From: CAZXDL01 sp964639505
GTDB taxonomy: Bacteria > Patescibacteriota > Saccharimonadia > Saccharimonadales > UBA4665
Direction of reading: 5' to 3'
NCBI GenBank assembly: GCA_964639505.1
Contig: CAZXDL010000001.1
Span: forward strand, 1 to 64,000
Length of the DNA stretch: 64,000 nucleotides
Under the pieces are notes generated by a model, which made no database searches, was not told the DNA's origin, and worked only from the letters and a program-made list of their open reading frames with translations. Shown here piece after piece: positions 26,475 to 36,485 of the stretch. A program made the position numbers and the translations under genes. The stretch's first letter is position 1. Every line of letters begins with the position of its first letter.

Positions 26475-27071
26475 ATGAGCGTATTAATCCCAACAGTCAT
26501 CGAGAGTGAAGGCCGCTACGAGCGTGCTTATGACATCTACAGCCGTCTCCTTAAAGACCGTATTATCTTTCTTGGCAGTGATGTCAATGAGGCCAGCGCA
26601 AATATAGTTGTTGCGCAGCTTTTATTCCTACAAGCCGAAGATGCAAAAAAAGACATTTATTTCTACATAAATAGCCCTGGAGGTAGCGTATATGATGCAT
26701 TGGCTATCTACGACACGATGCAATATGTATCAAATGATATTCAAACAGTTGGTATTGGTGTGCAGGCGTCGGCCGCGGCTTTTCTCCTTAGCTCAGGAAC
26801 TAAGGGAAAGCGATTTGCTCTTCCAAACTCAACTGTCATGATTCACCAACCATCCTCAGGCACAAGGGGTAAAGTTACCGACCAAGAAATAGATCTCAAA
26901 GAATCCTTGCGTATAAAGAAGTTACTCGAAGAAATCATGGCCAAAAATACTGGTCAGAAGGCCAGCAAAATTCATGAAGATATGGAACGCGACAAATGGC
27001 TGCATGCCGAAGAAGCCAAAAAGTACGGCATTATAGACGCAGTCATCACTTCGCCTCCAAAAGCCGGTTGA
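26475..27071 (+). CDS. clpP: ATP-dependent Clp protease proteolytic subunit
   Basis: Serine peptidase that forms the proteolytic barrel used by ClpC. 198 residues starting MSVLIPTVIES, the usual length. The catalytic triad is visible: S99 in GVQASAAAFLL, H124 in MIHQPSSG and D173 in MERDKW. The frame is open upstream to 26439, but that region is the promoter, so ATG 26475 is the start. The TGA stop overlaps a TTGACA that may be the -35 box of rpoB. Regulation by HrcA through CIRCE is expected. Confidence 0.97.
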   Translation: MSVLIPTVIESEGRYERAYDIYSRLLKDRIIFLGSDVNEASANIVVAQLLFLQAEDAKKDIYFYINSPGGSVYDALAIYDTMQYVSNDIQTVGIGVQASAAAFLLSSGTKGKRFALPNSTVMIHQPSSGTRGKVTDQEIDLKESLRIKKLLEEIMAKNTGQKASKIHEDMERDKWLHAEEAKKYGIIDAVITSPPKAG

Positions 27072-27267
27072 CATAAGAACTGTCTTGCTTCACAATAGTA
27101 TGTAAGAAGTAGTGTAAGATCAGGGCGCTTATAATTATCAAAGCTCAACACCCCTGTCTTAGGATCTTCGGCCGAATAAAATAACACAAAAATTACTACA
27201 CCAAGGACTGGCGGGCGCACTGCTGTGTTCAAAACCACAATAAACTAATCGGGGGATCTGCTTGCTT
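27068..27267 (+). promoter_or_regulatory. rpoB promoter and about 160-base leader
   Basis: TTGACA (27068-27073), 17 bases, CACAAT (27091-27096) is a likely promoter embedded in the clpP stop. A separate TATAAT (27130-27135) could be a second -10 box. The leader holds the palindrome TTCGGCCGAA (27167-27176) and a GGGGGA ribosome binding site (27251-27256) 11 bases before the ATG. No T-run terminator is seen. Confidence 0.5.
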
Positions 27268-30200
27268 ATGGCTAAAGCGACTACTACTCAAAAAACAATT
27301 AATAAACAACGTGTATTTTTCACCAGCACAGACGATGCTGTCGACCTACCAAACTTGGTGGACCATCAAAATCGGTCATTTCAATGGTTTGTAGACGAGG
27401 GTCTTGGCGAACTATTGGCTGAAATCAGTCCGATTGACGACTATACGGGGGGCAAATTATCACTACGGTTTAAGGACTATCATTTCGGCGAGCCCAAGCT
27501 ATCTGAAGCGACAGCCCGTGAAAACAATGTTAGTTATGACGCACCGCTGATGGCCAATGTTGAGCTGACAAACAAGGTTACCGGCGAAGTCAAAGAACAA
27601 GAAATCTACCTCGGCGATTACCCATGGATGACCAAGCGCGGAACTTTTGTGATTAATGGTGCCGAGCGCGTTGTCGTTAGCCAGCTGATCCGATCGGCAG
27701 GCGTTTTCTTTACTAGTGAGCCACACGGAGCTACTAGCCTTTATGGCGCCAAAGTTATCCCTGGAAGAGGTGCATGGCTTGAATTTGAAACCGCCGCTAG
27801 TGGCGCTCTATTTGTTAAGATCGACCGTAAACGAAAGATAGCCGTAACAACATTGCTTCGCGCCTTAGGTGTGACCGAGACCCGTATGCGCGAGACATTC
27901 AAACATGTTGATACCGGCAAAAAGAGTCTGCTTGAAGCGACTTTAGATAAAGATCCTACAAAAGGACAAAATGACGCCTTGATTGAAGTTTATCGTCGAT
28001 TGCGCCCAGGTGATTTAGCTACTGTTGATAATGCTAAGTCTTTGATCGAGAACATGTTCTACAACTACAAGCGTTTTGACTTTAGCCGAGTCGGCCGCTA
28101 CAAGATCAACAAACGACTTGATTTGGACGTACCAAATACTCTAGAAAACCGAGTTATGCGACTGGAAGACATCGAAGCTATCATTGCTGAATTAATTCGC
28201 CTTAATAACACGCAAGATCCAGCTGATGATATTGATTCGTTGGCTAATCGCCGCGTTAAATTGGTCGGTGAGCTCGTCCAGCGCCAATTCCGCATCGGTT
28301 TACTGCGCATGGAGCGCAACACCAAAGACCGTATGTCAATGAGCGAAATCGAAACGGTTACTCCCGGTCAGCTTATTAACGCTCGACCGATTGTGGCTGC
28401 TGTACGCGAATTTTTTGCCAGCTCACAGCTTAGCCAATTCATGGACCAGATCAACCCGCTTTCAGAACTCGCCCACAAGCGACGTCTCAGCTCTATGGGG
28501 CCTGGTGGTTTGAGCCGCGAACGTGCAGGATTTGAAGTTCGTGACGCTCATGCAACTCACTATGGCCGCATTTGCGCGGTTGAGACACCCGAAGGCGCTA
28601 ACATCGGGCTGGTATTAAACCTAGCCAATTATGCTCGAGTTAACGACTACGGTTTTGTCGAAACACCTTATCGCAAGGTGATAAATGCCGCTACAGCTAA
28701 GGATGCTGTCGGACACATTGCCGCCGAAGATTTAACTGATGAAAAAGGAAAAGTACTTGTTAAGGCAGGCACAAAAATTAAGGCCACCGACTCTGCCAAG
28801 CTCGCTAAAGTTAACGCTAAGGCAACATGGCCCGTTAAAGCTAAAGTTACAAATGAAATCGTATACCTCGATGCTTACGCCGAAGAATCGGCAGTAATCG
28901 CTGGGGGTGGTAGTGAGCTTGATAGTGATGGATATTTCGTCCACGCGCGTGTCAGTGCTCGTTCACATCTTAGCTCAGGTGAAATTGATTCCAACGACGT
29001 TAATTATATGGATGCATCGCGCAACCAGATCATCGGCTCGAGTGCCGGGTTGATTCCGTTTATTGAAAAGAATTACGTCTACCGCTCGCTTATGGGTAGT
29101 AACCAGCAGCGTCAAGCCGTACCTCTAATTCAGCCTTCCAGCCCGATAGTCGGGACTGGTCTCGAAGTTGATGCTGCCCGTAACACCGGTCAGGTTATCT
29201 TGGCAGAAGGCGCTGGCGAAGTCACCAAGGCTAGCGCAGAAGCCGTAGTCGTCAAGTATANNNNNNNNNNNNNNNNNNNNNNNNNNNNNNNNNNNNNNNN
29301 NNNNNNNNNNNNNNNNNNNNNNNNNNNNNNNNNNNNNNNNNNNNNNNNNNNNNNNNNNNNGAAGGCGCTGGCGAAGTCACCAAGGCTAGCGCAGAAGCCG
29401 TAGTCGTCAAGTATAAGAATGGTAGCGTAACTTACGAACCAGAACGATTCACTCGCAGTAACGAAGGCACATCCATTAACCAAAAAGTCGTGGTTAACAC
29501 CGGCGACAAGGTTAAAGAAGGCGACGTATTGATCGAAGGAATGTCGATTGCTGATGGTGAGTTGGCTTTAGGTAAAGACCTAATTGTGGCCTTCATGCCA
29601 TGGGCAGGCTACAACTTCGAAGACGCCATCATAATTAGCCGTAAATTGGTTGAAGACGACACGCTTACAAGCGTACATATTGTTGATTTCATGATTGAAG
29701 TTCGTGAAACTAAGCTCGGGCCTGAAGTTGTAACCTCAGACATCCCTAATGTTTCCGAAGAAACTCTACGACATCTTGATGAAGACGGTATCGTTCGTAT
29801 TGGTGCCGAAGTTCATCCTGGTGATATCTTAGTTGGTAAAATTACTCCTAAAGGTGAGCAAGAACTAAGCTCCGAAGAGCGACTATTGCGTGCAATTTTC
29901 GGCGAAAAAGCCAAAGAAGTTCGCGACACCTCACAACGCATGAGCAATGGCAAACACGGCAAAGTCGTAGGTGTGAAGGTATTTAGCCGCGAAAATGGTC
30001 ATGATCTAAAGGCTGGCGTCATCATGCAGATTCAGGTCTTCGTGGCTCAGATGCGTAAGATCGCCGTCGGCGACAAGCTTGGTGGCCGACATGGTAACAA
30101 GGGTGTAATCGCCCGAATTCTTCCTGTTGAAGATATGCCATTTATGGAAGACGGCTCACCGGTAGATATCGTATTAAACCCGCTGGGTGTGCCTTCGCGT

Positions 30201-30980
30201 ATGAATGTCGGCCAGCTGTTTGAAACCCACCTTGGCATGGCAGCCCGTGCACTTGGAATGAAGGTAGCTAGCCCATCGTTTAACGGCGCTCCTGTCGCTA
30301 AAATTCACGAACTACTTAAAGAGGCTGGATTGCCTGAAGATGGCAAGCAGCAATTGTTCGACGGTCGCACAGGTGAGTCATTCTCAGAACGGACCACGGT
30401 TGGCAGCATGTATATGATCAAGCTCAACCACATGGTTGCCGATAAAATCCATGCCCGCTCGACCGGTCCATACACTATGGTTACGCAGCAGCCGCTGGGT
30501 GGAAAAGCTCAAAATGGCGGTCAGCGCTTTGGCGAGATGGAAGTCTGGGCGCTTGAAGCTTATGGCGCAGCAAACACACTGCAAGAAATGCTTACAATCA
30601 AGTCCGATGACGTATATGGTCGCAGCAAGGCTTACGAGTCAATCATTAAAAAGACTGCGATTGTTGGTCCTAAGGTGCCCGAAAGCTTCAACGTACTCGT
30701 TAAAGAGCTACAGGGTCTTGGCCTTAAAGTTGATTTAGTGCATTCCGACACTGTAATCGATGCTGAAGCAGTTTTGGCTACTAATATTCATGAAGAAGCC
30801 ACTCACCCTGCAGAGGTAGAAGTACCACAAGCGGCAATTTCTGAAATTGATGTTACCGAGGCTGATGCTGTCGGAGATGATTTTAGTGTAGTCGGTGTTG
30901 ATGATGGATCAGAGGATATGGCGATGGCTGTTAGCGAAGAGGACACTCCAGCAGACACAATAGAAGGGGAGGAGGCCTAA
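27268..30980 (+). CDS. rpoB: DNA-directed RNA polymerase subunit beta, interrupted by an assembly gap
   Basis: Large catalytic subunit of RNA polymerase. After removing the 100 N and one 55-bp copy at 29206-29415, the frame is continuous with 1185 residues, a normal compact length. Visible hallmarks are the fork/rifampicin-region stretch SQLSQFMDQINPLSELAHKR, the highly conserved GYNFEDAI, GGRHGNKGV, and QPLGGKAQNGGQRFGEMEVW near the C-terminus. The start is ATG at 27268 (MAKATTTQ); an in-frame TTG six bases upstream is less likely. The acidic tail after about 1115 is not well conserved. rpoC follows one base after the stop. Confidence 0.97.
29206..29415. repeat. Assembly gap of 100 N flanked by identical 55-bp copies (rpoB)
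   Basis: Bases 29206-29260 and 29361-29415 are identical, with 100 N at 29261-29360. Removing 155 bp restores the rpoB frame. It is the same pattern as at 4268 and 42715. Confidence 0.95.
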
Positions 30981-30981
30981 A

Positions 30982-33900
30982 ATGACACCTACACAAAGAT
31001 ATAGCAATACAGGCACAGATATAGCAGATTTTGATGCCGTACGTTTAGCGGTCGCTAGTCCCGAGGACATTATCGACTGGAGTTATGGCGAAGTCACTAA
31101 GCCAGAAACAATAAACTACCGTACCCAGAAACCTGAACGCGATGGTTTATTCTGCGAGCGCATTTTCGGCCCAGTTAAAGACATAAACCCCCACGATGCC
31201 AAATATAAAGGTGTGCGTAGTCGTGAAGCAGCTGTCGATAAAAACGGCGAGCTGGTAACGCGGAGTATCGTTCGTCGTGAACGCATGGGTCACATTAACC
31301 TAGCTGTGCCTGTTTCACACATTTGGTTTTTACGCGGTACGCCTAGTGCAATGGGTCTCTTACTCGGTTTAACTGTCAAGAATCTGGAAAGGGTAGCTTA
31401 CTTTGCCAACTACATAATCAAGTCAGTCGACACAGAAAAACGTGACAAATTGCTGGCTGATAAAGAAGCTGAGTTCGCTGCTGCAAAAGAAGCTATCAAG
31501 CTCCGATTCGAAAAAGAAGCCGAAGCAAAGGATGCCAACGTTAAAGCTTTGGCAGAAATGCAAACTAAAGAAATTGAGCAAGTCACAAAGGACTTTGAAC
31601 TTTATCAGGATCAACTTACAGGTTTGGTAAAACTTGCACTGATCAATGAGACCGATTACCGTAACCTACCAGACGACCAGCGCAAGCTAATTACCGTTGG
31701 TATGGGCGGTGCGGCTCTAAAAGACCTCTTAACTGAAATTGACCTCAAACAGCTCATCGAAGACCTTACAAAAGAAGCTGAGGATGCTAAGGGCCAGCGC
31801 AAAAAGAAGTTGATGAAGCGACTTCGGTTGCTTGAGAGTATGGATCGTGCAGGAATTAAACCAAGCAGTATGTGCTTAAGTGTGCTCCCTGTGATCCCTC
31901 CGGATCTTCGCCCAATGGTACAGCTAACTGGTGGACGATTCGCGACTAGCGACCTCAACGACCTTTACCGCCGCGTCATTAACCGTAACAATCGACTTAA
32001 GAAGCTGATTGACCTTAACGCTCCTGAAGTTATCCGCCGTAACGAACAGCGTATGCTTCAAGAAGCTGTTGACGCTTTAGTTGATAACAGCAGTGCTCGC
32101 AGTGGCCGTGCTGTTGCCGCAACAGGCCAGCGCCGACGATTGAAATCTCTTAGCGATATGCTGAAGGGCAAGCAAGGCCGTTTCCGTCAAAACTTGCTTG
32201 GTAAGCGCGTTGACTACTCTGGCCGCTCTGTAATTGTAGCCGGCCCAGAGCTTAAGATTAACCAGTGTGGTCTACCAAAGATGATGGCGCTTGAACTGTT
32301 TAAACCGTTCGTCATCGGGGAATTAATCGCTCGCGAACAGGCTCACAATATCCGCAGCGCTTCACGTTTGATTGAAATGGGTGAGACTGCAGTTTGGGAC
32401 GCGCTTGACGAAGTAATTAAAGGCAAGTACGTACTTTTGAACCGTGCCCCATCATTGCACCGACTTAGCATCCAAGCCTTCCAGCCAGTTTTAATAGAGG
32501 GCCGCGCTATTCAGCTACACCCGCTTGTTTGTAAGGGTTTCAACGCTGACTTCGACGGTGACCAGATGGCTGTGCACCTTCCACTTAGCGATAAGGCTCA
32601 GGCTGAGGCTCGAGACATAATGGCTGCCAACCGCAACCTACTAAAACCAGCCGATGGCTCACCAATTTTACATATCGAGCAAGATATCGTGCTTGGCTGT
32701 TACTACTTAACTTACGAACGTCCAGGGGTGCCAGCTAAAGACGCTGCAATTTTCTCAAGTATTGAAGAAGCTCTAATGTCATTAGATGATGGCAAGGTTA
32801 AGCTTCAAGATCAGGTTAAATTACCCTTCCGTGGAAAAATCCGACAAAACACTCTAGGGCGAATTCTCTTTAATGAGATTTTTCCAGATGATTTCCCTCT
32901 CCAAGATCAGACAATGACCAAAAAACGCCTCCAGCAGGTAATGGCTAAAGTTTATAGCCAATATGGCCAAGAAAAAACCGCTGAAATTGCCGATGACCTA
33001 AAAGATCTTGGCTTCCAATATGCTACGAGCTCAGGACTAAGCATGGGCATGGGCGATTTCCAACCGATTAAGGGTATGGAAAAAGTTCTTGACGACGGCG
33101 AAGACCGAGCCGCTGCAATTTCCGATCAATACGAAGAAGGTTTCATCACAGACGATGAACGTCACCGTCTGACAATCGATAACTGGACCAAGGTTGAAAC
33201 CAAGGTTCTCGATATGCTTGGCGAACAAATGGTAGGATCTGACACATCTATGGCGATTGCGATTAACTCTGGTGCCCGCGGTAATATCTCCCAGCTTAAC
33301 CACGCCGTTGGTATGCTTGGAGTTCTTCAAGATGCCGGTGGTAGTGTGATTGAACTTCCAATCAAATCAGGCTACATCAACGGCCTTAGTCCGCTTGAAT
33401 ACTTCACTGGTACTCGTGGAACCCGCAAAGCCTTGATTGATATCGCGCTTAAAACAGCTGATGCGGGTTACTTAACGCGACGCTTAGTCGACGTATCTCA
33501 AGATGTGTTTACAATTAACGACGATACCAGCGATCCAGGTTTCGCTATGCTACGAGAAGATGCTGCTTACATTGGCGTATCCTACGCATCACGCCTAACT
33601 GGGCGTTTTGCCGCCGAAGCACTTAAGCCATACCTCAAGAAAGGTGAGTTGATTACTGCCGAAGTCGCAGAACAAATCGAAGCTGACGATAAAGTGGATG
33701 GCGTTAAGATTATGAGCGGCCTCAGCTGTACAAACGTGCGAGGTGTTTCACAGAAATCTTACGGAGTTGACCCAGCCACAGGTGAATTAGTTGCAGAAAA
33801 CCACCCAATTGGAGTAATTGCTGCACAGAGTATCGGAGAGCCAGGTACTCAGCTAAGTCTCGACTCAAAGCACCGTTCTGGTGGTGCTGTTGCCGACGAT

Positions 33901-34845
33901 ACAGCTCAAGGTCTAAGTCGTATTGAGGAGCTCTTTGAAGTCCGTACGCCAAAGGGCCAAGCCTACCTTACTGAAATTTCTGGATTGGCAAACACCTGGG
34001 AAGAGGGTGATCACTACATCGTCCAAGTTACAGCTGACGACAAGGAGAAAGTAACCCTTAAACTAGGTGAGCGCAAAGCAACCATAGCAAGTGGCACCGA
34101 AGTTGCTGCTGGCGATGTAGTTGCAGCGCTCGAGGATGCCTCAGAGCCGCTAATCGCGCCGATGGCGGGCAAAGCAAGTGTTACAAAAAATGAAGTTGTA
34201 ATTACGCCAACCAAGCAAAGTGTCGTTCGATACGAAATTCCTGGCTTTAAACAGCTGCAGATTCAGGATGGCGATAAAATTGTCGCCGGTCAGCGGCTGA
34301 CGAATGGTTCAATCAATTTACACGACTTGATGCGTCTGCAGGGCGTTGAAGCCACTCAGCGATATATCATGGGAGAGATCTTAAAGATTTTTGCAGCCCA
34401 AGGCCAAAACATCGCCGATAAGCACTTGGAAATCATCGTGCGCCAGATGTTTAGCCGCGTACAGATCGAAGAAGCCGCTGATAGCGAATTTGTAACTGGC
34501 GATATTGTCAGCAAACTGGCGGTTGTTGAAGCAAACGATGCCTTAACTGCTGACAAAAAGAATCCAGCGAAATATGTCCAGCTATTACTCGGTATTACCA
34601 AGGCTTCACTCAGTACCGATTCATTCCTAAGTGCAGCATCTTTCCAAGACACAACCCGCGTATTGATCGCAGCTGCTACTAGCGGTAAGGTTGATAAACT
34701 TTACGGCTTGAAAGAAAACGTGATCCTTGGCCGCAAGATCCCAGTCGGAACAGGCGCTAAGAGTGATGAAGACGACGAAACCGACGAACTAGCCGAAGAA
34801 GCCAATACAATAATCGGTGAGCCAGCCGAAACGGTTGAGGCATAA
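30982..34845 (+). CDS. rpoC: DNA-directed RNA polymerase subunit beta-prime lacking canonical zinc ligands
   Basis: Catalytic subunit with the magnesium-binding NADFDGDQ (521-528). 1287 residues. GLFCERIFGPVKD (55-67) is conserved, but the next 30 residues, which normally carry the four cysteines of the N-terminal zinc ribbon, contain none (DINPHDAKYKGV and onwards). In the second zinc site, C916 remains, but the CxxC that follows is replaced by S923 and S926 (GVSQKSYG), and the position matching E. coli C814 reads DDTSDPG. The trigger-loop-side IGVIAAQSIGEPGTQLS is intact, so the enzyme should be functional. GGAGG lies just before the start. The C-terminal tail is acidic. A promoter for rpsL lies at its 3' end. 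Confidence 0.97.
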   Translation: MTPTQRYSNTGTDIADFDAVRLAVASPEDIIDWSYGEVTKPETINYRTQKPERDGLFCERIFGPVKDINPHDAKYKGVRSREAAVDKNGELVTRSIVRRERMGHINLAVPVSHIWFLRGTPSAMGLLLGLTVKNLERVAYFANYIIKSVDTEKRDKLLADKEAEFAAAKEAIKLRFEKEAEAKDANVKALAEMQTKEIEQVTKDFELYQDQLTGLVKLALINETDYRNLPDDQRKLITVGMGGAALKDLLTEIDLKQLIEDLTKEAEDAKGQRKKKLMKRLRLLESMDRAGIKPSSMCLSVLPVIPPDLRPMVQLTGGRFATSDLNDLYRRVINRNNRLKKLIDLNAPEVIRRNEQRMLQEAVDALVDNSSARSGRAVAATGQRRRLKSLSDMLKGKQGRFRQNLLGKRVDYSGRSVIVAGPELKINQCGLPKMMALELFKPFVIGELIAREQAHNIRSASRLIEMGETAVWDALDEVIKGKYVLLNRAPSLHRLSIQAFQPVLIEGRAIQLHPLVCKGFNADFDGDQMAVHLPLSDKAQAEARDIMAANRNLLKPADGSPILHIEQDIVLGCYYLTYERPGVPAKDAAIFSSIEEALMSLDDGKVKLQDQVKLPFRGKIRQNTLGRILFNEIFPDDFPLQDQTMTKKRLQQVMAKVYSQYGQEKTAEIADDLKDLGFQYATSSGLSMGMGDFQPIKGMEKVLDDGEDRAAAISDQYEEGFITDDERHRLTIDNWTKVETKVLDMLGEQMVGSDTSMAIAINSGARGNISQLNHAVGMLGVLQDAGGSVIELPIKSGYINGLSPLEYFTGTRGTRKALIDIALKTADAGYLTRRLVDVSQDVFTINDDTSDPGFAMLREDAAYIGVSYASRLTGRFAAEALKPYLKKGELITAEVAEQIEADDKVDGVKIMSGLSCTNVRGVSQKSYGVDPATGELVAENHPIGVIAAQSIGEPGTQLSLDSKHRSGGAVADDTAQGLSRIEELFEVRTPKGQAYLTEISGLANTWEEGDHYIVQVTADDKEKVTLKLGERKATIASGTEVAAGDVVAALEDASEPLIAPMAGKASVTKNEVVITPTKQSVVRYEIPGFKQLQIQDGDKIVAGQRLTNGSINLHDLMRLQGVEATQRYIMGEILKIFAAQGQNIADKHLEIIVRQMFSRVQIEEAADSEFVTGDIVSKLAVVEANDALTADKKNPAKYVQLLLGITKASLSTDSFLSAASFQDTTRVLIAAATSGKVDKLYGLKENVILGRKIPVGTGAKSDEDDETDELAEEANTIIGEPAETVEA

Positions 34846-34863
34846 GCCAAAATATGTTAAAGT
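34835..34863 (+). promoter_or_regulatory. Promoter of the str operon (rpsL)
   Basis: TTGAGG (34835-34840) within the last codons of rpoC and TAAAGT (34858-34863) are 17 bases apart. The leader to the rpsL ATG is about 75 bases and ends with AAGGAG. Confidence 0.6.
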
Positions 34864-34944
34864 ACGTTCACAACATAAGCAATCCGAGCCAGGGAAGCCG
34901 GCATACTCCCCGCAGCAGCAGATTGCAGCCCACAAGGAGAACTA

Positions 34945-35358
34945 ATGCCAACAATTAATCAGTTAGTGCGCAAACCTCGCACCAAGGTGACTTCTAAAAG
35001 CAAGTCGCCTGCCATGCAGCGCGTTACTAACAATCTAAAAACTCGTAACTACGAGAAGCCAGCGCCATTCAAGCGCGGTGTTTGCGTAAAAGTAACCACC
35101 AAGACTCCTAAAAAGCCTAACTCTGCCCTTCGCAAAGTCGCCCGCGTGCGGCTAAGTAATGGCTACGAGGTCTGGGCTTACATCGGAGGTGAAGGTCATA
35201 ACCTTCAAGAACACGCTGTTGTGCTAGTACGCGGTGGTCGAGTAAAAGACCTTCCCGGTGTGCGTTACCACATAGTCCGCGGCAGTCTCGACCTTCAAGG
35301 TGTTAACGACCGCAAACAGGGTCGCAGCAAATACGGCACCAAGAAAGCGAGCAAATAA
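34945..35358 (+). CDS. rpsL: 30S ribosomal protein S12
   Basis: Decoding-centre protein, 137 residues. TTKTPKKPNSALRKVARVRL is the universally conserved stretch, and the second loop contains LPGVRYHIVRG. Compared with most bacteria it has an insert of about 12 residues near the N-terminus (SKSKSPAMQRVTNNL region). It opens the str operon. Its TAA overlaps the ATG of a small unrecognised gene by one base. Confidence 0.98.
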   Translation: MPTINQLVRKPRTKVTSKSKSPAMQRVTNNLKTRNYEKPAPFKRGVCVKVTTKTPKKPNSALRKVARVRLSNGYEVWAYIGGEGHNLQEHAVVLVRGGRVKDLPGVRYHIVRGSLDLQGVNDRKQGRSKYGTKKASK

Positions 35359-35594
35359 TGGCACCTGATCAAGTACTGCGCGAATCGCCATATGGAGGGC
35401 GAAGGTCTGATTGGGGAGGCCGTGAGGTCATGCAGCCTTCACACAAACCTGTTCCTGTCGACGGAACCAAAACCGAAGCTAGTTTAGCTCATGTGGATCA
35501 ACCGACCAAGGCAGGCTTACACGAAATAATAGATGCAGCCGTTAACGATGAAAGCTTGCGTCGCAATACCTACGGAGGTCCAGATGCCGCGTAA
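35358..35594 (+). CDS. Unrecognised 78-residue protein intercalated between rpsL and rpsG
   Basis: No family recognised. It is hydrophilic, Gly/Arg-rich at the N-terminus (SPYGGRRSDWGGRE) and acidic towards the end, with a second YGG motif at the C-terminus (NTYGGPDAA). It starts on the rpsL stop codon (TAATG) and overlaps rpsG by 11 bases. The strong GGAGGT ribosome binding site of rpsG (35574-35579) lies inside its coding sequence, so its translation is likely to influence rpsG. This placement argues that it is a real translated gene. Confidence 0.7.
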   Translation: MAPDQVLRESPYGGRRSDWGGREVMQPSHKPVPVDGTKTEASLAHVDQPTKAGLHEIIDAAVNDESLRRNTYGGPDAA

Positions 35595-36063
35595 AAAGAC
35601 TAAATCGCTTGTAAGAGACATTCAACCAGACAGGGTCTACAATAGTGTGCCGGTTCAGCGACTGATTAACCGAGTTATGTTAAACGGCAAGAAACAGATC
35701 GCCGAGCGCTTGGTTTATGGTGGTATGCAAAAAGCTGCCGATAAGCTCAAAGTAGACAATCCACTAGATGTATTTGAGCAGGCGATGAAAAACGTCCAGC
35801 CTCACATGGAGACTCGATCTCGTCGAGTTGGTGGCGCTAACTATCAAATTCCATTCGAAGTCAAAGGTCAGCGACAAAATCACCTGACTACCATGTGGTT
35901 TGTCGCAGCCTGCCGCGCACGCAAAGGCATGAGCATGCAAGACCGCATCGCGCTCGAACTAGTTGACGCCTATAACAACCAAGGTGCGGCTGTTAAGAAG
36001 CGTGAAGACGTTCATAAAATGGCCGATGCTAACCGAGCTTTTGCTCACTTTGCACGAACCTAA
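35584..36063 (+). CDS. rpsG: 30S ribosomal protein S7
   Basis: Primary 16S rRNA 3'-domain binder, 159 residues. MPRKKTK start, VNRVMLNGKKQIAERLVYG-type N-terminal helices, RRVGGANYQIPFEV (loop over the E-site) and RKREDVHKMADANRAFAH at the C-terminus are conserved. ATG 35584 is chosen because GGAGGT lies four bases upstream; a longer upstream frame does not match the family. Confidence 0.98.
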   Translation: MPRKKTKSLVRDIQPDRVYNSVPVQRLINRVMLNGKKQIAERLVYGGMQKAADKLKVDNPLDVFEQAMKNVQPHMETRSRRVGGANYQIPFEVKGQRQNHLTTMWFVAACRARKGMSMQDRIALELVDAYNNQGAAVKKREDVHKMADANRAFAHFART

Positions 36064-36075
36064 AGAGCAGCCGAG

Positions 36076-36477
36076 ATGACAACGCCTAGCCAATTTGCCT
36101 ACCAAGCTGAAATACATCAAAGTGAACTTGCGGCTGCGCCTCAGCCTGCGCTAGCTGAACGTGTCATGGAAACTCCGCTGGCATACCCAGTATGGGCTGC
36201 AAGTGCAGTAGTAACAATTACAAGTAATCATATTTCTGCAATTAGACAAGCTCGTGCAGATCGAAGTCGCGTTAAACCAGAACCTGCAGGCATATTTGAT
36301 AACGGTCCGTTGATGTATTACGACGGAGCAGAAGCTGGGATTTACAAGGGTCCGCCCCCTGTCGATTCGCCGACAAGAATAGTTGTCAGACGAGGAATAT
36401 TAATTGCAGCCGGTGGAGCACTGGCTACTGGTCTAACAGCTGGCACGCGGCATTTAGTTAATAAAAGGAAAATTTAA
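36076..36477 (+). CDS. Unrecognised 133-residue protein intercalated between rpsG and fusA
   Basis: No family recognised. A hydrophobic stretch near 40-55 (YPVWAASAVVTITSN) and another at about 108-122 (GILIAAGGALATGLTAG) suggest one or two weak membrane segments, with a basic C-terminal end (HLVNKRKI). The middle is Pro/Gly-rich and contains YYDGAEAGIY. It lies 12 bases after rpsG and eight before fusA, so it must be transcribed with the str operon. Confidence 0.65.
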   Translation: MTTPSQFAYQAEIHQSELAAAPQPALAERVMETPLAYPVWAASAVVTITSNHISAIRQARADRSRVKPEPAGIFDNGPLMYYDGAEAGIYKGPPPVDSPTRIVVRRGILIAAGGALATGLTAGTRHLVNKRKI

Positions 36478-36485
36478 GGAATAAG

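Noticed and set aside
26475..27071. Recoding of TGA as glycine or tryptophan
   Set aside because: clpP, tig and the 9603 methyltransferase end in TGA at the expected family length, so TGA is a stop here.
27167..27176. TTCGGCCGAA palindrome in the rpoB leader as a terminator or riboswitch
   Set aside because: Too short, no T-run, and no partner structure could be recognised.
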